This document shows, one piece after another, positions 36,314 to 48,082 of a stretch of DNA of 64,000 nt (its first letter is position 1; each line of letters starts with the position of its first letter). Under the pieces are notes generated by a model. That model was not told the origin of the DNA and searched no databases. It worked only from the letters and a program-made list of their open reading frames with translations. Position numbers and translations under genes: made by a program. The DNA is taken from contig NC_037601.1 in NCBI RefSeq assembly GCF_003073045.1, positions 4,991,872-5,055,871 on the forward strand, given 5' to 3'. The stretch comes from Pomacea canaliculata. Lineage: Eukaryota > Mollusca > Gastropoda > Architaenioglossa > Ampullariidae.

Positions 36314-37218
36314 TGTAGAAAATAGGGTTTCTACTTTTGAGCTATTTTGTGTATTTAGTATAGTTTGGTATGTTAGTCGGGTGGGGGTAAGGTTGTTTGA
36401 AATGTTAAAGCAATGAACTGGTCAAGCTGGCGGCATATCGGTCCGACTGGCGCGCCAAATGTCTGGCCGCCCTATTCATTACCAGTGGCCAGTCGAAGCT
36501 ACGACAACACCTGACGTAAGCGGCCGCGAGTAGACCATGGCCAGAGGGAGACAACCGGGTAACAGCCCGACCTCTCTTTGTCCAGCTGAAGGTCGGGGAC
36601 CGCCTGAGGCGAGCAACGCCCCTTACACCTGCGTCCAGACCCTTGCTACACCTCCAAGGCCAACGGGAGGAAGTTACGCCACCGGAAGGAACCAAGTCTG
36701 GCGAGGGGCAGAGAACGACACTTCTCCAAGTAGCGAGCTGGTGAGCGGCCGCAAGAGGGTCCGTCTGAGGGATTCATAGCCAGACGTAAAAGTGTCCATG
36801 GGACGTGAGAACTTCGAATTAATTGCCTAGAGAACAGAGTAACCGGCGTATTTGGTGTATATGAACCAGGGACTGAAACTGTGAATTGTGATCTGTAATG
36901 AGTGAACAGTGAACTTGAATTGTGAACTTTAACCAGTGACACGTGAACAGCGACAAATGGAATTACCATGGTGCAAACGCTAACGGATGAGACAGCCGAG
37001 AGATAAGTTTCTTAGATTGTGTCAGTACTTGTAAACCATTCTTGTTATATATATATGTACTCTTTTGTTTAATTATACTCTTTCAATTTGTTCTGAAGTC
37101 TCTTTATTAAGATCGGCACTGAATGCGTTGTAACTAGAGGTGTGTGGGCGCATGCCAGATGATTGTACGAATGCACCAAGCGAGCCATTGCCCACAGAGC
37201 CCCATTCAATCCATTACA
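36314..37218. mobile_element. Solo LTR (905 bp), LTR-retrotransposon fossil
   Basis: Begins tgtag and ends ttaca (TG...CA), flanked by the 5-bp duplication ctctg (36,309-36,313 and 37,219-37,223). The same sites in A1 (about 15,860) and A3 (about 44,280) are empty with a single ctctg. It has no internal coding region. The insertion is younger than the split of the A copies. Specific family not assigned. Confidence 0.85.
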
Positions 37219-37404
37219 CTCTGTACCCAACAAGCCTCCTTCTAGAAGTTGACTGTAAAAAAATTGTGTGCCAGCAGTCCAGAGATATTAGTTTGTGATC
37301 AAACGCCATGTCAAAGTCGCTTGCCAGTTACTCAACTCAACATGGATTTGTACTCAACCCAACATGAGAAGAAAGCAGTAAGTAGAGCCAACTAGTTACA
37401 GATA

Positions 37405-37680
37405 CTCGTGTATAACAATTGTATAGCGCATACTCACACTCGTAAGGTGCAAGCTCTTTATAAACCTATAAAGTACTTGGGACATGGACACCACACTAGG
37501 GACCAAGGATATATATATTAATATATATATAGGGTTGTTAGCTCGTGGAGGGACAGAAGAATAAGCAATAGTAGTACTAACGACGCACAGTCCTGCTGAA
37601 GTAAGTGTGGATTGTGTGAGGAGTTATGCTCAAGGAAAAGGTGCATTTTCAGTACAGACATGAAGGATTCAATTGTAGTC
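37405..37680. repeat. Dispersed SINE-like repeat insertion
   Basis: Absent at the matching place in A1 and A3. Shares ggttatgctcaagga-like and ttcagtacagac tracts with about 3,960-4,110, in the same order. Non-coding. Confidence 0.5.
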
Positions 37681-38460
37681 TACATGTACTGAGGGTATAA
37701 ATGTATTATGTATAAGTACTGGGGGTATTAGTGTAGTATGTATTAAGTACTGAGTGAATTATTGTCTAGTCTACAAGAACTGAGGGTATAAGTGTATTAT
37801 GTATAAGTACTGAGGGTATTAGAGTAGTATGTATTAAGTACTGAGGGTATTAGTGTATTATGTATAAGTACTGGGGGTATTAGTGTCTAGTCTACAGGTA
37901 CTGAGGGAATAAGTGTATTATGTATTAAGTACTGAGGATATTAGTGTCTAGTCTACAAGTACTGAGGGTATTAGTGTATTATGTATAAGTACTGAGTGTA
38001 TTAGTGTCTAGTCTACAAGTACTGAGGGTATTAGTGTATTATGTATAAGTACTGAGTGTATTAGTGTCTAGTCTACAAGTACTGAGGGTATTAGTGCATT
38101 ATGTATAAGTACTGAGGGTATTAGTGTCTAGTCTACAAGTACTGAGGGTATTAGTGTGTTATGTGTTAAGTACTGAGTGTATTATTGTCTAGTCTACAGG
38201 TACTGAGTGTATTATTGTCTAGTCTACAGGTACTGATGGTATTAGTGTATTATGTATAAGAACTGAGGGTATTAGTGTATTATATATTAAGTACTGAGTG
38301 TATTATTGTCAAGTCTACAAGTACTGAGGGCATTAGTGTATTATGTATTCGTAATGAGGGTATTAGTGTATTATGTATAAGTACTGAGGGTATTAGTGTA
38401 TTATGTATAAGTACTGAGGGCATTAGTGTATTATGTATAAGTACTCAGGGTATTTGTCAT
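37680..38460. repeat. 30-bp minisatellite, expanded (about 26 units)
   Basis: Two monomer types, one ending gtattatgtataagta and one ending gtctagtctacaagta, alternate as a 60-bp higher-order unit. A1 and A3 have only six or seven units. Confidence 0.9.
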
Positions 38461-38571
38461 GTCTTTAGCTTTGCTTACCTTGAGCTTCGTAGGATCAGTG
38501 GCATTCGTCATCATCTCACCCCTGATACAACTCAAACTCTAATCTGTGCCTTCGTGCTCTCGACGAGTGAC

Positions 38572-38692
38572 GAGTGTGTGTGTGCCTGTGTGTGTGTGCC
38601 TGTGTGTGTGTGTGTGTGCCTGTGTGTGTGTGTGTGTGCCTGTGTGTGTGTGTGTGTGTACCTGTCTGTGTGTGTGCCTGTGTGTGTGAGTT
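38572..38692. repeat. Compound (TG)n/CCTG microsatellite (A2)
   Basis: Shorter allele of the repeat at 16,365-16,712. Confidence 0.93.
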
Positions 38693-40500
38693 CTCTGCGT
38701 GCGTTGTTTCTTTTTACTATTTTATTGCCATGTCCAGCGCTCACAGCAGTTTACCCAAGCGCCTAAACTAGTTTCATTCTCACTTTCACAAAATAGCGAC
38801 ACAGTGATATCGAGGTCAGGGGTCATGTTTGTTTTGATACTTTGGAAGTAAGGCAGGAAACTGTAGAGATGGTTGTACTGATCTCATATGTGTGCAGTAT
38901 TTATGTAGCAGTGGAGTAGGATGTCTTCCTCATTGGAATGTCTGTATTTTGGTTTTGTTACTATTTCGCCAGTTAACCATTATCCACAAATAATAATGGT
39001 TTCACATTAAACCCTCCCCCTCTTTCTGTCTCCACCTGTCTGTCTCCACCATCTTTCTCTCTTTACCTTATTTTTCCTTGTGCGCGCGTGCGCTTGTAAA
39101 GGTTTCATCAACAAAGTCATCGAAGATTGATTTAATTGAATTTCATATTAATGCTACATTCTTTCCCTCGGTGAATATTAATGCACACAACATTTACAGC
39201 TTTCCACACACGTCTACCTACCTTGTCGTGACATATAAAGGAAGCAAGAAATGAAGGTAAAAAAGTGATGGTTGGTTGGTTTATTTAGTAGGAAAGTGCT
39301 TCCACCTTGCAGCGAGTGGGGGAGGAGGAAACCGGAGTGCCCTTGTGGACATTTCTTATCTTTATCAGCAGTTCTTATTCCTTTTTGTAATATTTAACTT
39401 ATTATAAAAATTGTATTTATGTCTGCACGAAGACACACAGACACGGGTAGGTTAACAATCCCCCTTACATCTACCAGTCTCCCCCCTCTGCCCACCAGCT
39501 GTTTGTCTAACATCTTACTTTCTACATTTCATCTCTAGTAGCAAAGAGGCCAATAAACCTGTTTATTTGTTTGGTACACACTGACTAAGCTCAGCCAATG
39601 TCCTTGTTTGTTTATTGCTTACGTGAGACATAAGACACCGGGAACAACAGGTTCAACATCGTTGTTGTGTGCATGTGTTGCTGTGGAGACACATCTCCCT
39701 GTCTCTGTAGCACTGAAGTATCTGGAGCACCACAGTGACTGCTATCAGGGTGAGTTGATGACAAGGTAGACAGTGTTGGTGGTTTTTACTGGTGATTGTT
39801 TGACCTCTTATGTCTTACTACTACCAGCTGGTGAGGCAAAGTGAGTAAACAAACAGAAATTTGAAAGTGTTTAATGAGCAGTAAAGTTTATTACAAAATC
39901 CCATTAGACGCAGCAGAATGCATGGGTGCAAAAGCACAAAGTTGTGATGATGATAAATAACCTCTAAACAAACCGTGAACTCTATTAATTCAATAAAGTC
40001 ATCAGGGGAAGCAATGAGATATAAAGGAAGACAAATGAAAGCACGAGCATCATTGTATCCGTTCCTTGATGTAATTTTCCTGATGATTTCTATCAGAGAA
40101 ATATATGTTTGTATCACCTGTATACATTTGTAAGTCCTCTGTTCATAGCAGAAGGTGATAGAGTCACTTGTCTGATCAGCACTTTCAACAACCACAGGGG
40201 GAGCTGATGACAACCATGATGATAAACCCTCTACAGTGACAGACACGTGTGCCTTCCGCGCGCTCACACATATATACAGTGAGCGTTCACACACACAATG
40301 AGCGCTCACACGTGCAGAAGTCTATTTATAGCACACTAGTAGCTCGTACCCTGGCCTCTCATCTCTCTAAAACTTACCAACATCAGCACCGGCGACAGTC
40401 CCACAGACCTGACTCTAGTCTGTGACTCTCACCAGCACACAACACATTCAAGTAAACACATCCCCGTTGTCAACACTACTGATGACGATGACGCTGTCAT
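38693..40500. other. A2 spacer and 3' UTR of truncated copy
   Basis: Minus-strand AATAAA at 39,892-39,887 matches the one in A1. No independent gene recognised. Confidence 0.45.
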
Positions 40501-41150
40501 TCACGACAAAGAAATCCACACTGGACAGTAGTGGTCCGTTCCGCTTGGGTTGAACTTCTTTGATAGAGGTGTACCCGGATCTACAAAGTCTCGGTAGTAG
40601 ACGGTGACCCCAGGGTTCAGAAAACTAGCCCACCACCCGTACGTGCCCACCGTCATGATCATGTGATCCAGTGACGCCAGAGTCATCATGTCAACAGCAG
40701 GCGTTGAATTGGCCGACAGCACAGTGACGTCACTTGTGTTTGCAAACTGTTCCTGGCACCATGTGACGTCATTCGAGGAGACAACAAAAGTGACGTCACC
40801 GAACCGTTTTCGGACGTAATCCATGGCGTGCAAAAGATATTCTAAAGGAGCTGCCTTATATCCGTAGCGATTTGTCAGGTAGTCTCCCCTTCGTACGTGG
40901 ATGCCTGTCAGCGTGCGGTTGTATTTCTGTCGGAGGCTGTCAACCACCTTCCGAGCCTGGGACACTACAGAGTCCTTGAACTTCAGCGCTTCGCGTATTT
41001 CCGCTTCGTGTTCAAAGAAGTATCGCCACGACTGGAGGAAGGTTCCAATCCTATAATTCTTGTTTGGATCCAGCTCGAAGAACCGCGGAAAAAATTTGCA
41101 ACATACGGGCTCCCGTATGAAGTTCTCGTGGCACTGATTTGAGTATTTGA
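40501..41150 (-). pseudogene. Truncated GT11 fucosyltransferase, left of palindrome centre
   Basis: Homologous to residues 178-392 of the complete gene at 18,538-19,716. Keeps HVRRGDY, SSNDVTWC and GTYGWWASF with no stop. It lacks the membrane anchor, stem, GNQMFQY motif and promoter, because the block ends at the palindrome centre. A few residues differ (for example YRIGTF for YTIGKF). Unlikely to make an active enzyme. Confidence 0.85.
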
Positions 41151-41153
41151 GTC
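41086..41153. other. Palindrome loop
   Basis: About 68 bp with no inverted partner: the remaining fucosyltransferase sequence of A2, then 3 bp (gtc, 41,151-41,153) matching neither copy. The right arm starts at 41,154. Confidence 0.85.
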
Positions 41154-41734
41154 TCTTCGAGCTGGATCCAAACAAGAATTATACGATTGGAAAATTCCTC
41201 CAGTCGTGGCGATACTTCTTTGAACACGAAGCGGAAATACGCGAAGCGCTGAAGTTCAAGGACTCTGTAGTGTCCCAGGCTCAGAAGGTGGTTGACAGCC
41301 TCCGACAGAAATACAACCGCACGCTGACAGGCATCCACGTACGGAGGGGAGACTACCTGACAAAGCGTCATGGGTATAAGGTAGCTCCTTTAGAATATCT
41401 TTTGCACGCCATGGATTACGTCCGAAAACGGTTCGGTGATGTCACTTTTGTTGTCTCCTCGAATGACGTCACATGGTGCCAGGAACAGTTTGCAAACACA
41501 AGTGACGTCACTGTGCTGTCGGCCAATTCAACGCCTGCTGTTGACATGATGACTCTGGCGTCACTGGATCACATGATCATGACAGTGGGCACGTACGGGT
41601 GGTGGGCTAGTTTTCTGAACCCTGGGGTCACCGTCTACTACCGAGACTTTGTACATCCGGGTACACCTCTATCAAAGCAGTTCAGCCCAAGCGGAACGGA
41701 CCACTACTGTCCAGTGTGGATTTCTTTGTCGTGA
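41154..41734 (+). pseudogene. Truncated GT11 fucosyltransferase, right of palindrome centre
   Basis: Homologous to residues 201-392 of the complete gene, starting at ELDPNKNYTIGKF. Open to the stop, with HVRRGDY and GTYGWWASF intact. Anchor, stem and GNQMFQY are missing. It is head to head with the minus-strand copy. Substitutions include LTKRHGYKVA and DFVHPGT. Polyadenylation signal AATAAA at 42,341-42,346. Confidence 0.85.
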
Positions 41735-43549
41735 ATGACATCGTCATCGTCATCAGTAGTATTGACAACGGGTGTGTTTACTTGAATGTGTTGTGTGGTG
41801 GTGAGAGAGTGACAGAGTAGCGTCAGGTGTGTGGAACTGTCGCCGGTGCTGATGTTGGTAAGTTTTAGATAAATGAGCGGCCAGGGTACGAGCTACTAGA
41901 GTGCTATAAATAGACTTCTGCACGTGTGAGCGCTCATTAGTGTGTATATGAACGCTCATTGTATATATGTGAGCGCGCTGAAGGCACACGTGTCTGTCAC
42001 TGTAGAGGGTTTATCATCATGATTGTCATCAGCTCCCCTGTGGTTGTTGAAAGTGCTGATCAGACAAGTCACTCTCTCACCCTATGCTATGAACAGAGGA
42101 CTTACAAATGTATACAGGTGATACAAACATGTATTTCTCTGATAGAAATCATCAAGAAAATTACATCAAGGAACGGATACAATGATGCTCGTGCTTTCAT
42201 TTGTCTTCCTTTATATCTCATTGCTTCCCCTGATCACTTTATTAAATTAATAGAGTTCAGGGTTTGTTTAGAGATTATTTGTCATCCTCACAACTTTGTG
42301 CTTTTGCACCCATGCATTCTGGCGTCTAATGGGATTTTGTAATAAACTTTACTGCGCATTAAACACTTTCAAATTTCTGTTCGTTTACTCACTTTGCCTC
42401 AGTAGCCGGTAGTAGTATGACATAAGAGGTCAAACAATCACCAGTAAAAACCACCAACACTGTCTACCTTGTCATCAACTCACCCAGATAGCAGTCACTG
42501 TGGTGCTCCAGATACTTCAGTGCTACAGAGACAGGGAGATGTGTCTCCACGTCGACACATGCACACAACATCGATGTTGAACCTGTTGTCCCCGGTGTCT
42601 TGTGTCTCACGTAAGCAATAAGCAAACAAGGACATTGGCTGAGCTTAGTCAGTGTGTACCAAACAAATAAACGGGTTTATTGGCCTCTTTGCTACTAGAG
42701 ATGAAATGTAGAAAGTAAGATGTTAGACAAACAGCTGGTGGGCAGAGGGGGGAGACTGGTAGATGTAAGGGGGATTGTTAACCTACCCGTGTGACTGTGT
42801 GTCTTCATGCAGACATAAATTCAATTTTTATAATAAGTTAAATATTACAAAAAGGAATAACAACTGCTGATAAAGATAAGAAATGTCCACAAGGGTTCTC
42901 TGGTTTCCTCCCCCCCCCCCACTCGCTGCAAGGTGGAAGCACTTTCCTACTAAATAAACCAACCAACCATCACTTTTTTACCTTCATTTCTTGCTTCCTT
43001 TATATGTCAAGACAAGGTAGGTAGACGTGTGTGGAAAGCTGTAAATGTTGTGTGCATTAATATTCACCGAGGGAAAGAATGTAGCATCAATATGAAATTC
43101 AATTAAATCAATCTTCGATGACTTTGTTGATGAAATCTTTACAAGCGCACGCGCGCACAAGGAAAAATAAGGTAAAGAGAGAAAGATGGTGGAGACAGAC
43201 AGATGGAGACAGAAGGAGGGGGAGGGTTTAATGTGAAGCCATTATTATTTGTGGATAATGGTTAACTGGCGACATAGTAACAAAACCAAAATACAGACAT
43301 TCCAATGAGCAAGACATCCCACTCCACTGCTACATAAATACTGCACACACATATGAGGTCAGTACAACCATCTCTACAGTTTCCTGCCTTACTTCCAAAG
43401 TATCAAAACAAACATGACCCCTGACCTCGATATCACTGTGTCGCTATTTTGTGAAAGTGAGAATGAAACTAGTTCAGGCGCTTGGGTAAACTACTGTGAG
43501 CGCTGGACATGGCAATAAAATAGTCAAAAGAAACAACGCACGTAGAGAA
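41735..43549. other. A3 3' UTR and spacer
   Basis: A 127-codon open frame at 41,959-42,342 matches the UTR frame seen in A2 and A1 and ends at the AATAAA. Read as 3' UTR, not a gene. Confidence 0.45.
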
Positions 43550-43672
43550 CTCACACACACAGGCACACACACACACAGGCACACACACACACAGGCACAC
43601 ACACACACACACAGGCACACACACACACATACAGGCACACACACACACACATACACAGGCACACACACACAG

Positions 43673-43711
<39 letters not shown>

Positions 43712-43726
43712 CACACACACACACAG

Positions 43727-43775
<49 letters not shown>

Positions 43776-43806
43776 CATACACACACACAGGCACACACAC
43801 ACACTC
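43550..43806. repeat. Compound (CA)n microsatellite (A3)
   Basis: Reverse complement of the A1 repeat, with caggcaca interruptions. Confidence 0.93.
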
Positions 43807-43924
43807 GTCACTCGTCGAGGGCACGAAGGCACAGATTAGAGTTTGAGTTGTATCAGGGGTGAGATGATGACGAATGTCACTGATCCTACGAAGCTCAAGG
43901 TAAGCAAAGCTCCAGACATGACAA

Positions 43925-44095
43925 ATACCCTCAGTACGTATACATAATACACTAATGCCCTCAGTACTTATACATACTGCACTAAAACACTCAGTACTTG
44001 TAAACTAGGCACTAATACCCTCAGCACTTATACATAATACACCAATACCATAAGTACTTGTAGACCAGACACTAATACCCCCAGTACTTGTAGAC
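43925..44095. repeat. 30-bp minisatellite (A3)
   Basis: About six units, in nearly the same unit order and with the same variants as A1. Confidence 0.8.
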
Positions 44096-44314
44096 TCCAG
44101 TATCTGTAACTAGTTGGCTCTACTTACTGCTTTCTTCTCATGTTCGGTTGAGTACAAATCCATGTTGAGTTGAGTAACTGGCAAGCGACTTTGACATGGC
44201 GTGTGATCACGAACTAATATCTCTGTACTGCTGGCACACAATTTTTTATAGTCAACTTCTAGAAGGAGGCTTGTTGGGTACAGAGCTTCCGGTCTAGCCA
44301 CCGGGGTTTAGCAC

Positions 44315-45201
44315 ATGACTTCAGCAAAGTCTGCAAGAGCAACAACAATAAAGAAACGCACACACGGTGGTTTATACTGCTGCTGGTGGAATGCAACTGT
44401 GGAACTATCAAATCTCTCGGTGTCAGGTTTTTTTTTTGCTTCCGCGGGCAGGTACATTGACAGATCAAGTCAAGTGGCGAGAGGCTTTCATTCATGCTGC
44501 AGCAGGCCAGACAAAAGTTTCAATCCATTGAGAGCCAAGATTTGTTCAAGGCACTTTGAAGAAGAACCGAACTCTAAACTTAATTAAACTTAATTAACTA
44601 GAAGGACTATTACTTTAAAACTGGGGTTCTTAACCTTTTATTTGAGGTACCGAACCCCCCAGTTTCAAATGCACATTCACCGAACCCTTCTTTAGTGATA
44701 AATCAAATAAGATAACCAACCCCAGACCCACTCCCCACACACATATATGAACTACAGGGAGGCTCCAGTGCCTGAAGTTCACGTGTCAACAAGTCAGTGA
44801 GGTCAGCCAGCGGGTCAGGTGTCAACAGACGTGGACGACAGTGAAAACATTACACAATAACATACTAAGACCTTAGAAATCATCATAAGATATATCAAAT
44901 ATCAGATATTTGTTTAAAATATCAATAATAATAACCATTTTAATACAAGGGGCATGTATTAAAGTGGATCATCAGGAATGTTTCTTAATTTTTGAAAGCA
45001 GTCTATAAATTTATCATGGGAAATTGTATCTACTGTCCTGCTTGTAGCAGATGAGTTAAGTAGCATCCAGTATAATCTGGGATTCTTAATCGAGGATGAG
45101 GATAATACGTTGTCAACGCTTTTAATTTCAATTTCTTGGGAGTCTCTTTCATTCATTAGAACATAGGTGATGAACTGGTTGGGAGGGGAGGGAATCATCA
45201 C
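44315..45201. other. A3 counterparts of THAP-like, hAT-like and LINE-like pieces
   Basis: 44,315-44,587 (+) is the THAP-like frame ending ICSRHFEEE. About 44,620-44,810 is the hAT-like end. 44,959-45,201 (-) is the open LINE-linker-like frame. All mirror A1. Confidence 0.4.
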
Positions 45202-46614
45202 ACAGACTTGTGGTATACAGAGGTTGATACAGTGCAGCTAAAAGCTGGATAATTCAAGACGATTGTCTAAAATGTATAAAACGTATATACAGTAGCTAAA
45301 CACATCAAATACCAACAAGGAAACATAGATACACAATTCTTACATAATAGTACAGTAATTACATTCCAGACAATTCACAAGTTGTAGCCTCCATGAAATA
45401 TGCTAGCATTTAGTCTCGTTCTCTCCTTTGTACCCCCGTTTCTTCCATTCTCAGTTCCTGCTACCGTCCGTCTCGACCTTTACCACCGACACTCCACACC
45501 ATCATCGCTGCTGGGCGATCGTCTGCTTGTTTTGTCAGTGAAGTTTTGAGAGCAGACACTTTAGTCTGCTGTCTCTTGTGATCTTTCTTGTGTGTCCTCT
45601 ATACGTTTATGACAAGCGCGTGGCATGAAAAGGTGAACAATTGGGAGATTTATGAGTGATTGTCAATGATTGAGATAGGTGTGAACACGATATACATCAA
45701 AACCACAATTTGCACACAAAAAAACCAAACACAGCACGCACGGACTAGTCCGTGACAGAAAGTCACTGTTTCGCGCGTTCTAGGGGGAAGCGGATGTAGT
45801 GTGGACAGGAGAAGGACAAACGGACCACCCAACTATAATGTAGTAGCTAAAGAATGATTGGTGATACTTAGATATGGGAATGGTCCATGTGAGTCTGTGG
45901 GAGGATTGACTAATCACGAGAGAGCCATCTATAATGTATTAGCTCAGTGGTGATTGGATATATCTAGATAGTGAACTGGTCGAATGAATCTGTCGAATGA
46001 TCGACCAATCATATGAAAGGAGAAATCACGCGGTTGAGAATATATCGGACAGAAAAGTATCGTGGTCATTCGCTTGTGGCTCTCGTCCAGTAACGTTGTC
46101 TGAGCTCGACTCTGAGTTCTTCACTGCAACCCTGCCTGAGAAGTGTGTCGACTTCAACAATTGACTTCCGAGGTGCGTTGACCCACTCTTTAATAGAGTG
46201 TACAGTCCTCCAGCACCAGAATCTGTTTGATGAAACCAGTAGAAGCTGAATCTGGTGAATGAGCGTCGGTCCCTGAGAAGTGCTGCAGTTGAGTCAACGC
46301 CCAGACCTAGAGGGACGGAAGAAGCCGGGTAGACACCCGACATGACCAGAGCAAGAACGCCACGAGCGAGTCTGTGGTAGACAAGCCAGTGCCAGAGTCT
46401 CTGCTTTGAAGACAGAGAAGCCGCTGCAGTCGACAGAGTGACAGAGTGACAGAGTGACCCAAACAGATTCTCCTACCCAGAGTTCACGACAATCAATACT
46501 AAAAAGTGAGTGGAAGATTCCTGTAATAAAAACCGTCGTGACCTAACGACCTTTTAAAATACACACAACGCCTAATTCAGCAACATCAAGGAAGGGGAAG
46601 TAAGCAAACAAAAG

Positions 46615-46860
46615 ATGTTGTCATGGCGGTTATCTACCTTGAGTCACAGCCGGGTTATCAGCCCGCGCCAGACGCTGCTGTCTTGGATGGAATCAAACAA
46701 TCAACAAGTTCTGTCATGGCGAGTAGAGCTGACAGAAACTATATCCACCGATGTGTTGGCTAAACAACTGAGCATCTCCAACATGTCCCAGTATTTTATC
46801 CACGGGGTATACCTCGAGCTAAAGCAACCCTCTGGGGTAGTTATCGGGCCGTTAATCTAA
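46615..46860 (+). other. Conserved 81-codon frame, mirror copy
   Basis: Counterpart of 32,723-32,968; see that entry. Six replacements in 81 residues. Confidence 0.3.
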
Positions 46861-48082
46861 GCTGCCTTCTGTATAAGTTGTAAAACAGAGATTAGGGACC
46901 ACAAAGCATTTTTATATAGTCCAGTGTGTCTGATAATGACGATGCCGTTGTTGTTATTATTATTTGCTCCAACAAAATCAAAGGTCATTTTCATCTGGAA
47001 TTGTATTATGCATTCAGTATTAGCTACGGCAAAATGTTATTTTTACAGATGCAAATGTTGCAATATTCTGATGTTGAACTCATTTGTAATAAAGATCAAG
47101 AAAAGAGACTATGAAAAAAAATGTACAAAATAAATTGTAAGCCAGACCTTTTCCACAAAAATGGATACGATATCATCAGCTTCTCTTTACAGATTGTGTG
47201 TGTCAGTGTGTGTTTGTGTGTGTTTGTGTGTTTGTGTGTGTGTGTGGGGGGGGGGGCTTTTTTTTTGGCTTCTCATAAAGTAAACTCAAACCGCTGAACA
47301 ATACTATTGCTTTTTTCTCCTTTTTATCTATTACAGCGGATTTGAAAAGAAGTGAGAATGAATTTATATCAGAGACTTACTACTACTCCTGCTAATTCTT
47401 CCTTGAGAATGATGAAGACAGAGAAGAAGATTGCGGTAGATGAAAAGAATTCCTTGCCATTGTGTATCGTGATATTAGCATGCTCAATGTGCATTCACCA
47501 ATTAACGATCTCAAAATGGCAAATAAAATGAAAGGAAGATTTAGAAAAAAAACTAAACTAAAATCAATACCAAGCAACAAAATTAAAACAAGATAAGACA
47601 GTAAATACGAAAAAAGTACTAAAAATCCAATCAGAAATAAGAAAATAAAATTGCTATAAGTAACAGCTTTACAAGAAATATTTACGAAAGAGAGCTGTTT
47701 AATAAATAGGATTTAATGATTTAAGAGATGTAAATCTTGAAGATATCACTGAATGAAATCCACGACTGCCAGTGACAAAAAATGGGAAGCCGATGTACAA
47801 CAACAACATATACACGTTAACGACCTGTGAAGTCCGTAAACAGGTGTTACTAGAAAAAATCTCAGGAAAGATGGAAACAAAAGGACTGGGTTAAAAATTA
47901 CGATTGACTTTCCATTCACTGACTTCAATGTGTAAGTTACGTACGGTCATCTACACCTGTGTAAAGACAAGCATGATGCATAAAACTGTTGATCATAACG
48001 CTTGTTCCAATAAAAGAGAACATAGTGAGAATTCAAATATGAGCTGCTAGGGATAAAGCAATGGTGAGAAACGATGGAGGTA
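46861..48082. other. Downstream flank of METTL24-like copy 2
   Basis: Mirror of 31,475-32,722, with the CA-type simple repeat at about 47,190-47,250. No gene. Confidence 0.4.

Larger units (their letters stand above)
24598..41085. repeat. Left arm of the giant palindrome (B1 + A2)
   Basis: Reads as the reverse complement of 41,154-57,590 throughout, apart from arm-specific insertions. Outer edge: taggtcctgcatcagcggcg here and its complement at about 57,590. Inner edge: ggatccagctcgaaga here and tcttcgagctggatcc at 41,154. Left-arm-only pieces: about 33,860-34,885, the LTR at 36,314-37,218, the repeat at 37,405-37,680 and an expanded minisatellite. Confidence 0.93.
34669..41150. repeat. Block A2 (direct copy of A1)
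   Basis: Same orientation as A1 (14,215-19,187), about 95-97 percent alike by eye. Private additions: a solo LTR, a dispersed repeat and minisatellite expansion. Stops inside the fucosyltransferase at gagtatttga, 41,141-41,150. Confidence 0.92.
41154..45713. repeat. Block A3 (inverted copy of A)
   Basis: Reverse complement of A1 from about position 19,110 down to 14,428. In the minisatellite order, the microsatellite and fucosyltransferase residues YTIGKF it matches A1 better than A2. Joins B2 at caatttgc/acacaaaa. Confidence 0.9.

Noticed and set aside
41959-42342. 127-codon frame downstream of the fucosyltransferase (162 codons in A2)
   Set aside because: It ends at the AATAAA, is broken in A1, and sits in the expected 3' UTR; no family resemblance.
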